DNA from: Epiperipatus broadwayi
Lineage: Eukaryota; Onychophora; Udeonychophora; Euonychophora; Peripatidae
Reading direction: 5' to 3'
Assembly: GCA_028023455.1 (NCBI GenBank)
Contig: JAQFVV010012418.1
Span: 7,871,244 to 7,935,243, forward strand
DNA: 64,000 nucleotides
A model generated the notes under the pieces. That model was given only the letters and a program-made list of their open reading frames with translations. It did not search any database and had not been told where the DNA came from. Below are positions 62,776-64,000 of the stretch, piece after piece (the first letter of the stretch is position 1; the number at the start of each line of letters is the position of its first letter). The translations under genes were made by a program, and so were the position numbers.

Positions 62776-63384
62776 AAAATGTATATAAAATATACGTGTG
62801 TTTCTGAGAATCGTCTATGAGATTTATAAATACAAATCTGAAATAAAAATTGTCTCTAATTATTTTAAATATTAATTTTTATAAATGCGGCTCAGATATA
62901 TACATATATTACAGGAGCATATATATAATTAAAAATACTAAATAATTTTGTGTCTTTTAAAATTGTATTTTTTTTTTACTTTTATTTTAATACTTTGTAA
63001 TTACTTTTTTTTTGTCATAAAACTACATAAAAATTCAAGATGGAAGGTGCAGTCATTGACAGTCCAAAAATAATTAAAGGGGTGGGAAGTTTGTTTCATG
63101 ATTCTAAAAGGAATTTGTAAATTAAAGTTAAGGAAAGTAAAATCTAAAACAAAGCTAATTGATTTTAGTTAGCTATTAACATTTTTATCAAATCCATTTC
63201 CAATCTGGAAATTGGTTTGAATTGATTTTGGACAGTTATCTCACAACTGTATCTCTACTAACAATAGAGAAAAGATTTTTGTAAATTAAGGATCCATTAG
63301 AGTCAGGAAGAATAATTAAAACAAACATACTTTGAGTGGCTAAAAACTGACATAAATAGGGCTAAAAATCTATTGTGAGAGTTT
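62776..63384. other. AT-rich sequence
   Basis: Nothing recognised. Confidence 0.4.
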
Positions 63385-63580
63385 GGTCAATCGTTGCTAA
63401 CCGACTTCACGTCCATTTAATTTTTGAGGGGCCTAAACCGCCTTCCTCTCCATCTTCAGCCCAACTCGTGCCGAGATGTAGCTCCTACCGCTCAAGAGTG
63501 ACCATGCCGCCTGCCACAGAGGATTCGTCAATACTTCACAGAATCCTGAGGTAACCAGCTCAAAGACAGTATAATCGCAT
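63385..63580. other. Highest-GC island of the window, unidentified
   Basis: About half G+C across 63400-63560, rich in CpG-containing blocks such as CGAGATGTAGCTCCTACCGC. A minus frame of about 45 codons (LVTSGFCEVLTNPLWQAAWS...) is open but matches nothing recognised. It could be a mobile-element remnant or part of an exon. Confidence 0.3.
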
Positions 63581-64000
63581 TAGCCAATTCTAATTTGTAA
63601 TCTAATTTTAAAATTAATGTTTTCTTTATGTTTAATTTTTTAAAAAAAACTCGCTAATCGGTGAGTATGTTAATCTTTTTGTATCAATTCTCTACTATTC
63701 AAACTAATCTTTCATCCAACTCATGCTTCTTATTATTTTTATAATTTAGTGTGGTTATAATTTAATTTTAATGATATTTTTATATTTTTCACTTAATTTT
63801 ATTTGTAAATGCCAATCAAACCTAGTCTTATGAACTTCTATATCCCACTGTGGAATAGAAAGGGGGGGGATTAATGGGTTCTTGTTATTTATTTCTAAAT
63901 ATCTCGTAAGATTGGGTTTGTACTTTAAATGAATACCTGCTTTTTTTAAATAAATGTTTTATCATAAATTTATACAAAATGTATAAATACTTTGCAATCT
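63581..64000. other. AT-rich right edge
   Basis: Nothing recognised apart from an 8-nt G run at 63862-63869. Confidence 0.4.

Overview
The window is eukaryotic nuclear DNA, almost certainly from an invertebrate animal. Three things point that way: very low GC (roughly a quarter, judged by eye), protein-coding exons split by canonical GT-AG introns, and a metazoan-type mix of transposable elements. The species cannot be read from the sequence. There are no operons, CRISPR arrays, rRNA genes or intact tRNA genes.

Two host genes are visible, both only at their 3' ends. An aldo-keto reductase runs on the + strand, with its last two coding exons at 2535-2628 and 44294-44439. They join in phase across one intron of about 41.7 kb, which fills most of the window. 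A LRRFIP-like coiled-coil gene runs on the - strand. Its last coding exon is 57356-57463 and a likely penultimate exon is 59225-59283; the rest lies beyond the right edge. The two genes converge, separated by about 13 kb of repeats.

The remainder is a graveyard of mobile elements. From left to right: a non-LTR retrotransposon fragment (1-1700, -); a ZMYM1-type hAT remnant with 8-bp target duplications (3597-4123); a tRNA-derived SINE at 6.05 kb; a decayed endonuclease-RT LINE (8.94-11.7 kb) carrying a 53-bp nested insertion; a 1.1-kb inverted-repeat retro-insertion with a perfect 13-bp target duplication (12807-13944); and a Penelope-like element in head-to-head arrangement, with a GIY-YIG fragment on - and RT on + (18.85-20.4 kb). 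These are followed by a NudC/CS-domain pseudogene (24577-25247, -), a Ty3/Gypsy LTR element with a large 5' deletion and an exact 5-bp target duplication (39976-43551), a foldback MITE beside it, a second BED-type hAT element (44661-47238), a LINE fragment (51.75-52.1 kb), a 1.2-kb DNA element with about 47-bp terminal inverted repeats (54385-55613), and a cluster of short repeats at 58-59.8 kb that carry a hammerhead-ribozyme-like core.

No multi-gene system is present. The least expected items are the hammerhead-like cores in non-coding repeats (one pair with a covarying stem), the giant intron assembled from nested transposons, the CS-domain pseudogene, and a set of 7-12 nt poly(C)/poly(G) runs that stand out sharply in such AT-rich DNA. 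Long intervals between these items are AT-rich sequence in which no coding or structural signal was found.
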